A DNA stretch of 39,913 nt, taken from contig CAOKET010000014.1 in NCBI GenBank assembly GCA_948467605.1, forward strand, positions 1 to 39,913, given 5' to 3'. Made by a program: the position numbers and the translations under genes. This DNA is from an uncultured Mycoplasmatota bacterium (lineage in GTDB: Bacteria; Bacillota_I; Bacilli_A; RF39; UBA660). The notes below the pieces were generated by a model. That model had not been told where the DNA came from. It did not search any database and was given only the letters and a program-made list of their open reading frames with translations. Below, piece by piece: positions 1-8,218 of this stretch; the stretch's first letter is position 1; the number at the start of each line of letters is the position of its first letter.

Positions 1-15
1 CTTTTGCGCATCTCT

Positions 16-45
16 AATATATCACTCTTATCTTATTTTTGTCAA
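16..45 (-). promoter_or_regulatory. Sigma-A-type promoter reading out of the left edge
   Basis: On the minus strand there is a perfect -35 TTGACA (40-45), an 18-bp spacer and -10 TATATT (16-21). Transcription would start near positions 5-10 and run leftwards, so the gene or RNA it drives lies outside the window. It is one of the two perfect TTGACA boxes I found. Confidence 0.65.
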
Positions 46-87
46 TCTTTTTAATAAAAAAGTGTCAAATGAGATTCAAGCTTTTAA

Positions 88-124
88 TATTAATACATTT
101 GGTTTCTCTCCAAATGCATTAATA
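88..124 (-). repeat. Long perfect RNA hairpin downstream of the DUF402 gene
   Basis: Two arms of about 14-15 bases (88-102 and 110-124) surround a 7-base loop. On the minus strand the single mismatch becomes a G-U wobble, so the minus-strand RNA pairs along its whole length while the plus-strand RNA has an A-C mismatch. No U-run follows directly, so it is not a classical intrinsic terminator. It lies between the stop of the DUF402 gene and the promoter at 16-45 and could be a 3' stabilising or termination element. Confidence 0.5.
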
Positions 125-233
125 CTATAACAGACTAGTTGTTATAAGTCAATACATTTTTCGACATTTCTTATTATTTTTATTTTTTTCTGAACGTTCA
201 ATAGTAATATATGAGATAAATACAAAAAAATTA

Positions 234-767
234 CTATTTATTTAGTAATTCTTTATAAATTTCATAATATTTTTGTATAACGCCAGGTTCAAACGGTCCT
301 TCTTTATGTTTTAACATATCAATTAAAGAATCCAATTCAAATTGTAAAATTCTATCTATTTTTTCTGGGTAGTTCATTTTCTTTTTATGATATTTATATT
401 CAGACTTATCTAAAATTTTAAAACCGTTATCAGGGAATACTCTAAGATCCAAATCATAATCGATATATTTTATTGTATTATCATCAATTACATATGGACT
501 AGCCATATTGCAATAGAAAAATATACCATGTTCCTTCAACTGCCCAATAACATTAAACCACCTATGTTTATAAAAATATAATATTGCAGGTTCTTTAGTG
601 CTCCAATTTCTTCCATCAGATTTTATAACCTTTGTACAATTATTACCACATATAATAAAGTCATCAGTTATATCCAAAACTCTAGCTTCATCCCAACTTC
701 TATGTACTTTTCCATCATGTTTATAACCGTGTATTTCTAAAACTTGGCCTATTTTTATATTATCCAT
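234..767 (-). CDS. DUF402 nucleoside tri/diphosphatase (Ntdp/YgaC-like)
   Basis: This 177-residue protein resembles along its length the Bacillus YgaC/staphylococcal Ntdp family (DUF402 fold), which hydrolyses nucleoside tri- and diphosphates with divalent metal in the cytosol. Recognisable features are the N-terminal YKHDGKVHRSW block, the EPAILYFY segment, the FYCNMASPYV stretch and the acidic YIDYDLDLRVFPD block, which carries the metal-binding acidic residues in the family. I chose the ATG at 767 because GGTGAT lies 4 bases upstream and the length then equals that of the Bacillus homologue as I remember it; an in-frame TTG at 797 has no comparable site. A promoter (786-814) overlaps the space after the upstream yfhO-like gene, so it can be transcribed alone. 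Family assignment is secure, substrate is inferred. Confidence 0.88.
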   Translation of the reverse strand: MDNIKIGQVLEIHGYKHDGKVHRSWDEARVLDITDDFIICGNNCTKVIKSDGRNWSTKEPAILYFYKHRWFNVIGQLKEHGIFFYCNMASPYVIDDNTIKYIDYDLDLRVFPDNGFKILDKSEYKYHKKKMNYPEKIDRILQFELDSLIDMLKHKEGPFEPGVIQKYYEIYKELLNK

Positions 768-785
768 ATAATCACCAACACACTC

Positions 786-814
786 ATTATAAACCAATTA
801 TCAAGATTTTACAA
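786..814 (-). promoter_or_regulatory. Promoter of the DUF402 gene
   Basis: TTGTAA (809-814), 17-bp spacer, TATAAT (786-791) on the minus strand, about 20 bases upstream of the chosen ATG. It lies immediately after the stop codon of the YfhO-family gene. Confidence 0.6.
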
Positions 815-817
815 ACC

Positions 818-3487
818 CTACCTCTTATGTTTTACACTTTTTTTAACTTTAACTACATCTTTATTAGGTTTCGTATTGTTATTATCATCTTTTTCTTCTA
901 TAAATTCATCATTTTTAGTAGTTTCTTCTACATTACCATTTTTATTTATAAATATCAATAGTACTTCCAAGCCTAATATTATCAAACCAATAACGGAAAC
1001 AATTAAACCGTATAAAACACCAGGTGAAGTATATTTAAATTCAATGACACTAACTCCACTTGCTATTGGTATTGATATAAATGTATCTAAGGCCTTCTTA
1101 ATTTCAACTTCATTTCCGTTTACATATACCTTCCATCCCTTTTCATAAGGAATAGTCGTAAATAATAGTTCATCACTATCAACAGTAATTTTGCCCTTAA
1201 TATAATTATTTTTATGTTCAATAACATCTAAAGTTTTAGAAGATAACTTAGTTAGTTCACTTACCACTAAACCATTATCTAAATATTGTATAAACGCTTT
1301 ATTAATATTTACATCTCCATAAACCATCATTCTAAGAACTATTTCCTCTTCACTACAACCTATATATGTAATATTAGAATCATTAACAGGTACCTCAGCA
1401 TCCCCTACTGTATATGATACCATTCCGTCTCTTGCCTCAGGAGATAAAAATGTATATATTGGTTTATTTATAGTTTTTATATGAAAATCAATATACCCTG
1501 AATTATTTAAATCAACTAAACTAATGCCAATTGAATCTGAATATTCTTTTATATTCAAATTACTATATTCACCAATACTATATTCTGCTTCAGAATAATA
1601 CTTATCTTCCTTACCAGTCATAAGACCAAATATATAATTTTGAAATTCAAATGGCAAATTAAATACATATTTATTATCATAATCAAGAATATTCTCAGAT
1701 ACTACATAACCAATTGGTAATGCATATGGATTTTCATATACATAAACATCATTAATTACTTTTTTATTCATATAAAAATCTTTTATATATGTAGATAAAA
1801 TATATTTTACACCTAATATAGAATTATCTAATATTGTACCCTGTCCATATTCAACAAGAGGAGAACCAGAATATCCTATTGAAAATAGAAAATTTTCTGT
1901 ATCCTTTTCACCAACAGAACTATAATGCTCTATTCCAGCAAAATTGTACATCATCGCATCATCTAATGATTTCCTTTCATTATATGAAATACGATATAAC
2001 CCTTTATCTATCCCTTTAACATAATCATATACAGGAGTATATTTATTTAAATGATTTATATATATATTTCTGTCCCCATATGGCATCCATACCATAAGCA
2101 GATAACTACTTACTATTAACTCAACACATATTAATACATATAGACAAATATGACTAGCCCCTCCAAGCATATTTATTTTAGATATATAAACAGAATATAT
2201 TATAACAAAAAGCATTGTTATAAAAACCTTCCAATTTATTAAGTACTCATATCCATTATGATCCACTAACATAAATATAAATATTAATGATACTGCTATT
2301 GCAATTATATGTTTAGAATTGAATCCATCCATATTATTCAAACACTTATAAGCTAATATTAAAGTTAAAAACGAAAATATAAATGAATATCTAAATGGAA
2401 AACTCATAGGACTTTGCAACATATGTAAAAATAAATTTATAGGATTAAAGTAAAAACATATAAAGAATATAAAGAAAAATAATCCAGTATAAATTTTTTC
2501 TTTTTTAGATACATTTGAATTAAAGAAATAAATAACTATTAAAATCAAAGTAATAATACCTGCATATATATTAGGAGCACCTACTCTTAACTCATTCATA
2601 CTAAATGCACCTAATGTATTCTTAGCAAACAAAGTAAAATAATCAAAATACATATAAGTTGTAAGAGATGATGAATTATATAATTGTCCTTTACTACTAA
2701 CTAGTGAATATATAGTTGGAATTATTATTATTCCAGCAATTAAAACAGCAATTAAACTCATCCTTATATATAACCATATATTTAACTTATTGACCCTTAA
2801 TATTTCTAAGAGTTTCTTATCTTTATTATTACATAATAATATATATATATAATAAGGTATTGTAAATAATGCTATCATAAAGGCAATATAGTAATTTGCA
2901 ATTATAGCAGCAGTAAAACTCACTAAATAAAGAGCCCATTTTTTCTCATATATTATTTTCTCAATTCCTAAAAATATAAGTGGTAATAATGCAACACAAT
3001 CTAACCACATATGACTCATACAATAAACAATATTATATGATAATAACGCATATAAAGTTGAGAATATCAATTTTCTTATATTAGAATGCTTATTGTTATT
3101 AAATACAAATTTAGAATGATCTAAATAATATCTAAATGAAACACCACATAAACCTATCTTTATTAAAATTATTATCATAAATGCCTGTGGTAAGTTTACC
3201 TTAGAAAATAATAGAATTATTAAATTTATTGGACTAGTTAAATAGTAGGTAAAAAGTCCAAACATATTTCCGCCTAAATTTTTACTAAATGAATAAAAGA
3301 TACTAGCCTGTCCTTTAATAACATCTTGCCAATATGACAGAAAATCTATGTATTGTGCTTGAGTATCAAACCATAACAAATCTTTATCCCCAAATGGATA
3401 TATTCTTAAAAGTGCAAATACTATTAATAATACACCAAAGGGAATTATAAAAGATAATATATAATTCCTTATTTTTTTGAAATTCAT
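818..3487 (-). CDS. YfhO-family polytopic membrane protein
   Basis: The 889-residue protein has the architecture of the YfhO family (GT-C-like fold): an N-terminal helix, the acidic loop around residues 33-48 (DKDLLWFDTQAQYIDF), about a dozen hydrophobic helices to about residue 460, a long extracytoplasmic domain (about 480-830), one last helix and a Lys/Asp/Glu-rich cytosolic tail. Family members are linked in other Firmicutes to glycosylation of lipoteichoic acid or other surface polymers using lipid-linked sugars; that role is family knowledge, not visible here. The ATG at 3487 follows AGGTGATG. It has its own extended -10 promoter and is separated from the upstream prepilin gene by a strong terminator, so it is probably transcribed alone or with the DUF402 gene. 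Confidence 0.82.
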   Translation of the reverse strand: MNFKKIRNYILSFIIPFGVLLIVFALLRIYPFGDKDLLWFDTQAQYIDFLSYWQDVIKGQASIFYSFSKNLGGNMFGLFTYYLTSPINLIILLFSKVNLPQAFMIIILIKIGLCGVSFRYYLDHSKFVFNNNKHSNIRKLIFSTLYALLSYNIVYCMSHMWLDCVALLPLIFLGIEKIIYEKKWALYLVSFTAAIIANYYIAFMIALFTIPYYIYILLCNNKDKKLLEILRVNKLNIWLYIRMSLIAVLIAGIIIIPTIYSLVSSKGQLYNSSSLTTYMYFDYFTLFAKNTLGAFSMNELRVGAPNIYAGIITLILIVIYFFNSNVSKKEKIYTGLFFFIFFICFYFNPINLFLHMLQSPMSFPFRYSFIFSFLTLILAYKCLNNMDGFNSKHIIAIAVSLIFIFMLVDHNGYEYLINWKVFITMLFVIIYSVYISKINMLGGASHICLYVLICVELIVSSYLLMVWMPYGDRNIYINHLNKYTPVYDYVKGIDKGLYRISYNERKSLDDAMMYNFAGIEHYSSVGEKDTENFLFSIGYSGSPLVEYGQGTILDNSILGVKYILSTYIKDFYMNKKVINDVYVYENPYALPIGYVVSENILDYDNKYVFNLPFEFQNYIFGLMTGKEDKYYSEAEYSIGEYSNLNIKEYSDSIGISLVDLNNSGYIDFHIKTINKPIYTFLSPEARDGMVSYTVGDAEVPVNDSNITYIGCSEEEIVLRMMVYGDVNINKAFIQYLDNGLVVSELTKLSSKTLDVIEHKNNYIKGKITVDSDELLFTTIPYEKGWKVYVNGNEVEIKKALDTFISIPIASGVSVIEFKYTSPGVLYGLIVSVIGLIILGLEVLLIFINKNGNVEETTKNDEFIEEKDDNNNTKPNKDVVKVKKSVKHKR

Positions 3488-3508
3488 AAATTACATCACC
3501 TAATATTA

Positions 3509-3537
3509 AGTATAACATTAATTAATAGAAATTAGAA
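3509..3537 (-). promoter_or_regulatory. Promoter of the YfhO-family gene
   Basis: Minus-strand extended -10 (TGTTATACT; hexamer 3509-3514) with a weak -35 TTCTAA (3532-3537) at 17-bp spacing, just downstream of the terminator at 3549-3576. Confidence 0.5.
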
Positions 3538-3548
3538 GAAGTAATATG

Positions 3549-3576
3549 ATAAAAAAATAATGCTTTTAGCATTATT
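3549..3576 (-). terminator. Intrinsic terminator of the pgk-to-prepilin operon
   Basis: AATAATGC, loop of five, GCATTATT, then a run of seven T on the minus strand. The stop codon of the prepilin gene lies inside the distal arm. It closes the five-gene pgk operon. Confidence 0.85.
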
Positions 3577-4006
3577 GATTACATACTCTTCTATCACCAT
3601 CAACTATGACTTCAATTGTATATGTTTCATTGTTATTAGTATCAAGTACCCCAGTAGATGATAATGTTATCTGAACATCTGAAAATGAAATATCTTTATT
3701 TGTAAGTGGATTTTTTAAATTTGCATTCAAATATTTTCCCTTAATTAAATCCCTTATTTCTATTGAACAATTTTCTCTATCATTATCCATAACACACATC
3801 TCCTCATCAGGTGTAATTAATCCACTTTTATATTCCTCATAATAATTTGTTGCTGAATCACATATATTATCGATCATTATATTATACAGATTTTCTTTAC
3901 TGTTATCAAAACTTCTAAATATACTAGGAACTACAATCATTAAAATAATTGATAATAATGCAATAACTGCCAATAATTCTATTAACGTAAAACCCTTATT
4001 TCTCAT
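3572..4006 (-). CDS. Type IV prepilin-like protein (N-methylation motif)
   Basis: This 144-residue protein begins MRNKGFTLIELLAVIALLS, a textbook class III prepilin signal: basic leader, Gly5/Phe6 cleavage site, Glu at mature position 5 and a long hydrophobic helix. The remaining 110 residues form a small globular domain with cysteines near residues 49, 71 and 79 and near the C-terminus. Such proteins are processed by a prepilin peptidase and assembled into pili, competence pseudopili or type II-like machines; no peptidase or assembly ATPase is adjacent. GGAGG lies 7 bases upstream of the ATG, and the gene overlaps the tpiA stop by 4 bases, so it is the last gene of the pgk operon. Its place beside glycolysis genes is odd and its substrate or partner is unknown. 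Confidence 0.8.
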   Translation of the reverse strand: MRNKGFTLIELLAVIALLSIILMIVVPSIFRSFDNSKENLYNIMIDNICDSATNYYEEYKSGLITPDEEMCVMDNDRENCSIEIRDLIKGKYLNANLKNPLTNKDISFSDVQITLSSTGVLDTNNNETYTIEVIVDGDRRVCNQ

Positions 4007-4725
4007 TTTATAACCTCCAATTTATCTAATATACTAATAAATATATTTATATCAATACTCTTCTTACCTATCATTATACCATCAACAATATCATTATTTA
4101 ATATTTCATAACAATTTTTTTCATTTACACTACCACCATATATAACACTATAATTACTTACATTTAAAGAATCCATAATTTGTTTTATATATATAACTGA
4201 TTTTTTAATATAATCTAATGACTTAGAAACACCAGTACCAACAGAATCAATAGGTTCATATGCAATTACTATTTCACTTGTTTTATTTATAAATGGAATT
4301 ATTTCATCAAGTTGTTTTTTTAGGGATAAATCAACATTACTATCACTTTCGCATACACATATTATCGGAATTATATTATATTTTTGTAAATTAATAATTT
4401 TAGAAATTATTTGTTTAGAAGACTCACCATACTTTAATCTTCTTTCACAATGTCCAACTATGCAATATCTAACTTTACTTAAACTACTTAATTGCAAAGC
4501 CGATACATCCCCAGTACATTTATTATCCATATTACTGCTGACATCCTGGCTTCCAACATAATACATCTCTTTATTTAAGGAAAGTGATAATATAGATACA
4601 AACAAATAAGAAGGACAAATAACAACCTTATTATTTATATAATTAGATTTATTAAGTATCTTTGAATATTCTAATATCTCATCAAAAGTTAAATTCATTT
4701 TTAGATTAGCAACGATTAATTTCAT
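4003..4725 (-). CDS. tpiA: Triosephosphate isomerase, divergent
   Basis: A 240-residue TIM barrel, slightly shorter than the usual about 250. It interconverts dihydroxyacetone phosphate and glyceraldehyde 3-phosphate in the cytosol. Visible catalytic elements are Asn7/Lys9 (ANLKMN), His92 (VGHCERR), Glu157 (AYEP) and the phosphate-binding YGGSV (196-200). The hinge of mobile loop 6, normally P-V-W followed by A-I-G-T-G, here reads P-I-D-S-V-G-T-G, so the usual Trp is Asp160; the late phosphate-binding segment reads GKK rather than the usual GGA-type. The catalytic trio is intact, so it is probably active. It overlaps both neighbours by 4 bases, in one operon with pgk. Whether a second, more canonical tpiA exists elsewhere cannot be seen. 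Confidence 0.88.
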   Translation of the reverse strand: MKLIVANLKMNLTFDEILEYSKILNKSNYINNKVVICPSYLFVSILSLSLNKEMYYVGSQDVSSNMDNKCTGDVSALQLSSLSKVRYCIVGHCERRLKYGESSKQIISKIINLQKYNIIPIICVCESDSNVDLSLKKQLDEIIPFINKTSEIVIAYEPIDSVGTGVSKSLDYIKKSVIYIKQIMDSLNVSNYSVIYGGSVNEKNCYEILNNDIVDGIMIGKKSIDINIFISILDKLEVIK

Positions 4726-5948
4726 TTGCCTTTACCAAACATTCCCTTTAGTTTAAAGAATAAACCTTTCTTATTGCTTTTCTTCCTTATTGCTAGTTTA
4801 TAAACCTCTAATACTGATGATGCATAATGTCTTAATGAATGTTTCTCACTACTAGTAAAGGCCTGTTTACTAAGTAATTTTAATTGGTTACTATCGTTTA
4901 ATAGCAATTCTAATTTTTTCTTATAATCCTGTTTTTTCTTAAAAGAATACCCATTATATCCATCAATAACTACATTAGCAAAACTTTCATCTAAAATTGC
5001 AAGAACAGGGTTAGAAGCTGACATTGCCTCAATTACAGTAAGCCCCTGGGTCTCTGTTGTAGATGCTGTTGCAAATACACTTGCCATATTATAATAAATA
5101 GGAACACTATCTAAGGGAACTTTTCCACAGAATATAACACTATTCTCTAATTTATTTTTTATAACAAGTTGTTCAAAATGTTCTTTATCTGGTCCATCTC
5201 CTACTATCAATAACTTTAAATTAGGATATTTTCCAACTAAATCGCTATGACAATCTATTAAAAATCCAAGATTTTTCTCTTTAGCAATTCTACCTACAAA
5301 CAAAACAACAAAATCATCTTTTCTTATTCCATATTCTTTTCTTTTATCTTCCAATAATTTTTGATCAATATTATCTTTATGGAATACTAAAGTATCTATA
5401 CCAGTTGGAATAATATGTACATCTCTATCTACCTTATATTTACTTTTAAATAAATCATATGTTTTCTTTGTAGGCACTATTAATTCAGTTATTGTTTTAT
5501 CACAAAGGAAAAGTGTTAAATATTCAACTATTTTCTTACTAGCAGTATCAAAATGACCTTTAGTTATATAATGTACATAATCTTCATAATTTGTGTGATA
5601 AGTATGTACTAGTGGAATATCAAATTGCTTAGCAATTATTCTAGCAAATGTACCAACACCAAACTCTGTATGCGAGTGAATTACATCTAAATTCCACTTC
5701 TTTATTTTATTAACAACTCTAATAGGATATATACCTGTTAATCTATAATCATATATACCCGTTGGAATCCCCGGGATTCTTATTATCTTATTATCATTTT
5801 CATACTTATATTTCATATTTTCATCATTAACAGTTACAACAAACACCTGATGGCCCTTTTGTTCCAAAGATTTTTTTAACATTATTATACTTGTAGAAAC
5901 ACCATTTATATATGGTGGATAAGTATCTGTAAACAAACCTATTCTCAT
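4722..5948 (-). CDS. GT4 glycosyltransferase, probable diacylglycerol glucosyltransferase
   Basis: This 408-residue GT-B enzyme of family GT4 has the N-terminal acceptor-domain motif GLFTDTYPPYINGVSTS and the C-terminal nucleotide-sugar site E-x7-E (TETQGLTVIEAM, near residue 300). The closest functional match I recognise is the 1,2-diacylglycerol 3-glucosyltransferase group (alMGS of Acholeplasma, streptococcal relatives), which makes the first glycolipid of the membrane or lipoteichoic acid anchor from UDP-glucose. The basic C-terminal tail (KKSNKKGLFFKLKGMFGKGK) fits an amphipathic membrane-binding segment. The ATG overlaps the flippase-like stop as ATGA and is preceded by AAGGAATGATG. Adjacency to a YbhN-type membrane protein is in line with a lipid role. 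Family is secure; the precise acceptor is inferred. Confidence 0.82.
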   Translation of the reverse strand: MRIGLFTDTYPPYINGVSTSIIMLKKSLEQKGHQVFVVTVNDENMKYKYENDNKIIRIPGIPTGIYDYRLTGIYPIRVVNKIKKWNLDVIHSHTEFGVGTFARIIAKQFDIPLVHTYHTNYEDYVHYITKGHFDTASKKIVEYLTLFLCDKTITELIVPTKKTYDLFKSKYKVDRDVHIIPTGIDTLVFHKDNIDQKLLEDKRKEYGIRKDDFVVLFVGRIAKEKNLGFLIDCHSDLVGKYPNLKLLIVGDGPDKEHFEQLVIKNKLENSVIFCGKVPLDSVPIYYNMASVFATASTTETQGLTVIEAMSASNPVLAILDESFANVVIDGYNGYSFKKKQDYKKKLELLLNDSNQLKLLSKQAFTSSEKHSLRHYASSVLEVYKLAIRKKSNKKGLFFKLKGMFGKGK

Positions 5949-6958
5949 TTTACATCATTCCTTCTCTTATACAATAACAACGATATTCCACCTATAATTA
6001 TAATTAAATAATATGTAACAAATCTCCAAATAAGCATCATCGCTTTCAACCTACTACCAGATATAAAATTACCAAAAAATTTAATAAAACCATATTCAAT
6101 ACCGCCAGATCCACCAGGGATTGGTATAAAAGATCCTATCATCATTACATACGAAGAAGATACTAAAGTATTTAAAAAATTGAAATTATTAAAATCATTC
6201 AAACCAAATGATATATACAAAGGTATTGAGTATAAAAAGAAAAATCCAATCAAACACAAAAATACTCCACTTACTAATAATTTATAATTTTTAAACAACT
6301 GTTTAGAATTAGAAACAAACTTGTCCATATTTTTCTCTATATTCTTCTTAACTTCCTCTGGTTTCTTGATTATTTTAAATCTTCCTAATAAATTTATAAT
6401 ACCAGTTAATAATTTTAAATTAATTTTCTTAGAAAAACTAAAAAATACAAGAAGTACAACAACAGCAATATTTACACTAAAACCAATTATTATAAAATTT
6501 CTTAATAAATTATTATCTCCTAATATATTATATATAGAATTTAAAATAATTGCTATTATACCAAATATTACTAGTGCAATTTGATATACTATAGAATGCT
6601 GTATAACACTATTAGTAGAATCTGCTATTTTAAAGCCACTTTTATTAAGCAAATATATTTGTGCAGGTTGCCCTCCACTTGAAAAAGGAGTTATTGAATC
6701 AAAAAAACTTGTAGATAATACAATTTTAAATGTATTAACAATAGAAAAATTCTTATTAAATTGTTTTAATATCATATTAAGGTTAATTGCTCTTACAAAA
6801 AGATATAACATAACATATATTATTGCTATAAATAACCATAAAAAATTCATCTTTTTAATTTCATTTATTACATTTGAAAAATCATTATTCAAACATAAAT
6901 ATAATATTATAATCAAAACTATCAAAAGAATTATTATATTTTTCTTTTGTGTTTTCAT
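5945..6958 (-). CDS. LPG-synthase-TM/YbhN-family (flippase-like) membrane protein
   Basis: A 337-residue polytopic protein with about eight hydrophobic segments, matching the UPF0104/YbhN family, related to the membrane domain of lysylphosphatidylglycerol synthase (MprF). Typical signatures are the SGGQPAQIYLL segment near residue 93-105 and the glycine-rich SFIPIPGGSGGIEYGF loop near residue 275. Relatives are thought to move lipids or lipid-linked precursors across the membrane. AGGTGAT precedes the ATG by 3 bases, and only 4 bases separate it from pgk. Being paired with a probable glycolipid synthase, it may flip that glycolipid; this is inference from context. Confidence 0.8.
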   Translation of the reverse strand: MKTQKKNIIILLIVLIIILYLCLNNDFSNVINEIKKMNFLWLFIAIIYVMLYLFVRAINLNMILKQFNKNFSIVNTFKIVLSTSFFDSITPFSSGGQPAQIYLLNKSGFKIADSTNSVIQHSIVYQIALVIFGIIAIILNSIYNILGDNNLLRNFIIIGFSVNIAVVVLLVFFSFSKKINLKLLTGIINLLGRFKIIKKPEEVKKNIEKNMDKFVSNSKQLFKNYKLLVSGVFLCLIGFFFLYSIPLYISFGLNDFNNFNFLNTLVSSSYVMMIGSFIPIPGGSGGIEYGFIKFFGNFISGSRLKAMMLIWRFVTYYLIIIIGGISLLLYKRRNDVK

Positions 6959-6962
6959 GATA

Positions 6963-8147
6963 TCACCTATCTTCTATTGCTGCTAAACCAGGTAATTTTT
7001 TTCCTTCCAAATACATTAATGTAGCGCCTCCACCAGTTGAAATATGATAAAACCTATCCTTATATCCAAATTTCATTGCCGCTGCTGCTGTATCTCCACC
7101 GCCTATTAATACATCCGCATAAGAATTAGCCATACATTCTAATATTGCCTTTGTACCAGTATTAAACCTATCAAACTCAAATATTCCCATAGGGCCATTC
7201 ATTACGACTGAACCAGCCTCTCTAATATAAGAACTAAACTTCTTTATAGTCATTGGACCAATATCCATACCCATCTCATTCATTCTTATTCCATCTGCAT
7301 TTGCAACCCTAATAGTTGTAGATGCATCAAAATTAAGACCTACTACTATGTCATCAGGAAGTACGATTTTATCAGAATAATTCTTTAACATACTCTGACA
7401 AAAATCAATACTTGCCTCATCAACTATAGACTTACCTATTTCATAACCCTTTGCCTTTAAAAAAGTAAATGCCATTCCACCACCAATAATTATTTTATCA
7501 GCCTTTTCTACAAGATTTTCAATAACGCCAATTTTATCACTTACCTTAGCACCTCCTAAAACAACTATAAATGGATGACTAGGTTTTCTAATAATATGTT
7601 CTAAACATTTAATTTCATTTTCGACTAAAAATCCTATACCACTAGGTATATATGTAGGAATACCAACAACAGATGCATGATTTCTATGAGATGACCCATA
7701 CGCATCATTTATAAAAATATCTGCATGACTAGCCCAATACTTAGCCAATGCCTCATCATTCATTGATTCCATTTTTCCATTCAAATCCTCAAATCTCGTA
7801 TTTTCAACGAGCATTACTTCCCTTGGTTTTAATTCATCTACCATTTCCTCAAAATAATCACCATGTGTAACAGGGCAAAATTTAACCTCATACCCGAGCA
7901 ATTCTGACAATGCATCTGCAACAACTCTTAAGCTATTATTTTCTTTGTCTTCTTCCGTTTTTACTTTTCCCAAATGACTCATTAAAATAACTTTGGCTTT
8001 TTTTCTTAATGCAAAAAGGATTGTTGGAATACTTTCTTTAATTCTAGTATCATCAGTTATTTTTCCATCTTTCATAGGTACATTGAAATCACATCTTATA
8101 ATAACCCTTTTATTTTTTAATTTAAAGTTTTTAATAGTCTTTTTCAT
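6963..8147 (-). CDS. pgk: Phosphoglycerate kinase
   Basis: The 394-residue enzyme has the usual bacterial length. It transfers phosphate from 1,3-bisphosphoglycerate to ADP in glycolysis. Visible are the substrate-binding RCDFNVPMKDGKITDDTRI (19-37), the basic-patch HLG and GSSHRNHAS segments, GGAKVSDK with the catalytic lysine, and the C-terminal nucleotide site GGGDTAAAA plus STGGGATL. GGAG lies 7 bases before the ATG. A terminator-like hairpin (8177-8202) stands between gap and pgk, so pgk levels may be partly set by read-through. It heads a compact operon running through the flippase-like gene, the GT4 enzyme, tpiA and the prepilin. Confidence 0.97.
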   Translation of the reverse strand: MKKTIKNFKLKNKRVIIRCDFNVPMKDGKITDDTRIKESIPTILFALRKKAKVILMSHLGKVKTEEDKENNSLRVVADALSELLGYEVKFCPVTHGDYFEEMVDELKPREVMLVENTRFEDLNGKMESMNDEALAKYWASHADIFINDAYGSSHRNHASVVGIPTYIPSGIGFLVENEIKCLEHIIRKPSHPFIVVLGGAKVSDKIGVIENLVEKADKIIIGGGMAFTFLKAKGYEIGKSIVDEASIDFCQSMLKNYSDKIVLPDDIVVGLNFDASTTIRVANADGIRMNEMGMDIGPMTIKKFSSYIREAGSVVMNGPMGIFEFDRFNTGTKAILECMANSYADVLIGGGDTAAAAMKFGYKDRFYHISTGGGATLMYLEGKKLPGLAAIEDR

Positions 8148-8176
8148 ATATTCATCTCCAGTATCAATTATACTTT

Positions 8177-8202
8177 AAAAAAAAGAAAAATACTAGTTTT
8201 TC
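8177..8202 (-). terminator. Weak intrinsic terminator between gap and pgk
   Basis: On the minus strand GAAAAA, loop CTAGTA, TTTTTC is followed by eight T. The stem is A-T rich, so termination is probably partial, which would let gap be expressed above pgk. Confidence 0.55.
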
Positions 8203-8218
8203 TCTTTCCCTTAACACA

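Noticed and set aside
744-1148. Plus-strand ORF opposite the YfhO-family and DUF402 genes
   Set aside because: It is antisense to well-supported coding sequence, lacks a ribosome binding site and has low-complexity composition.
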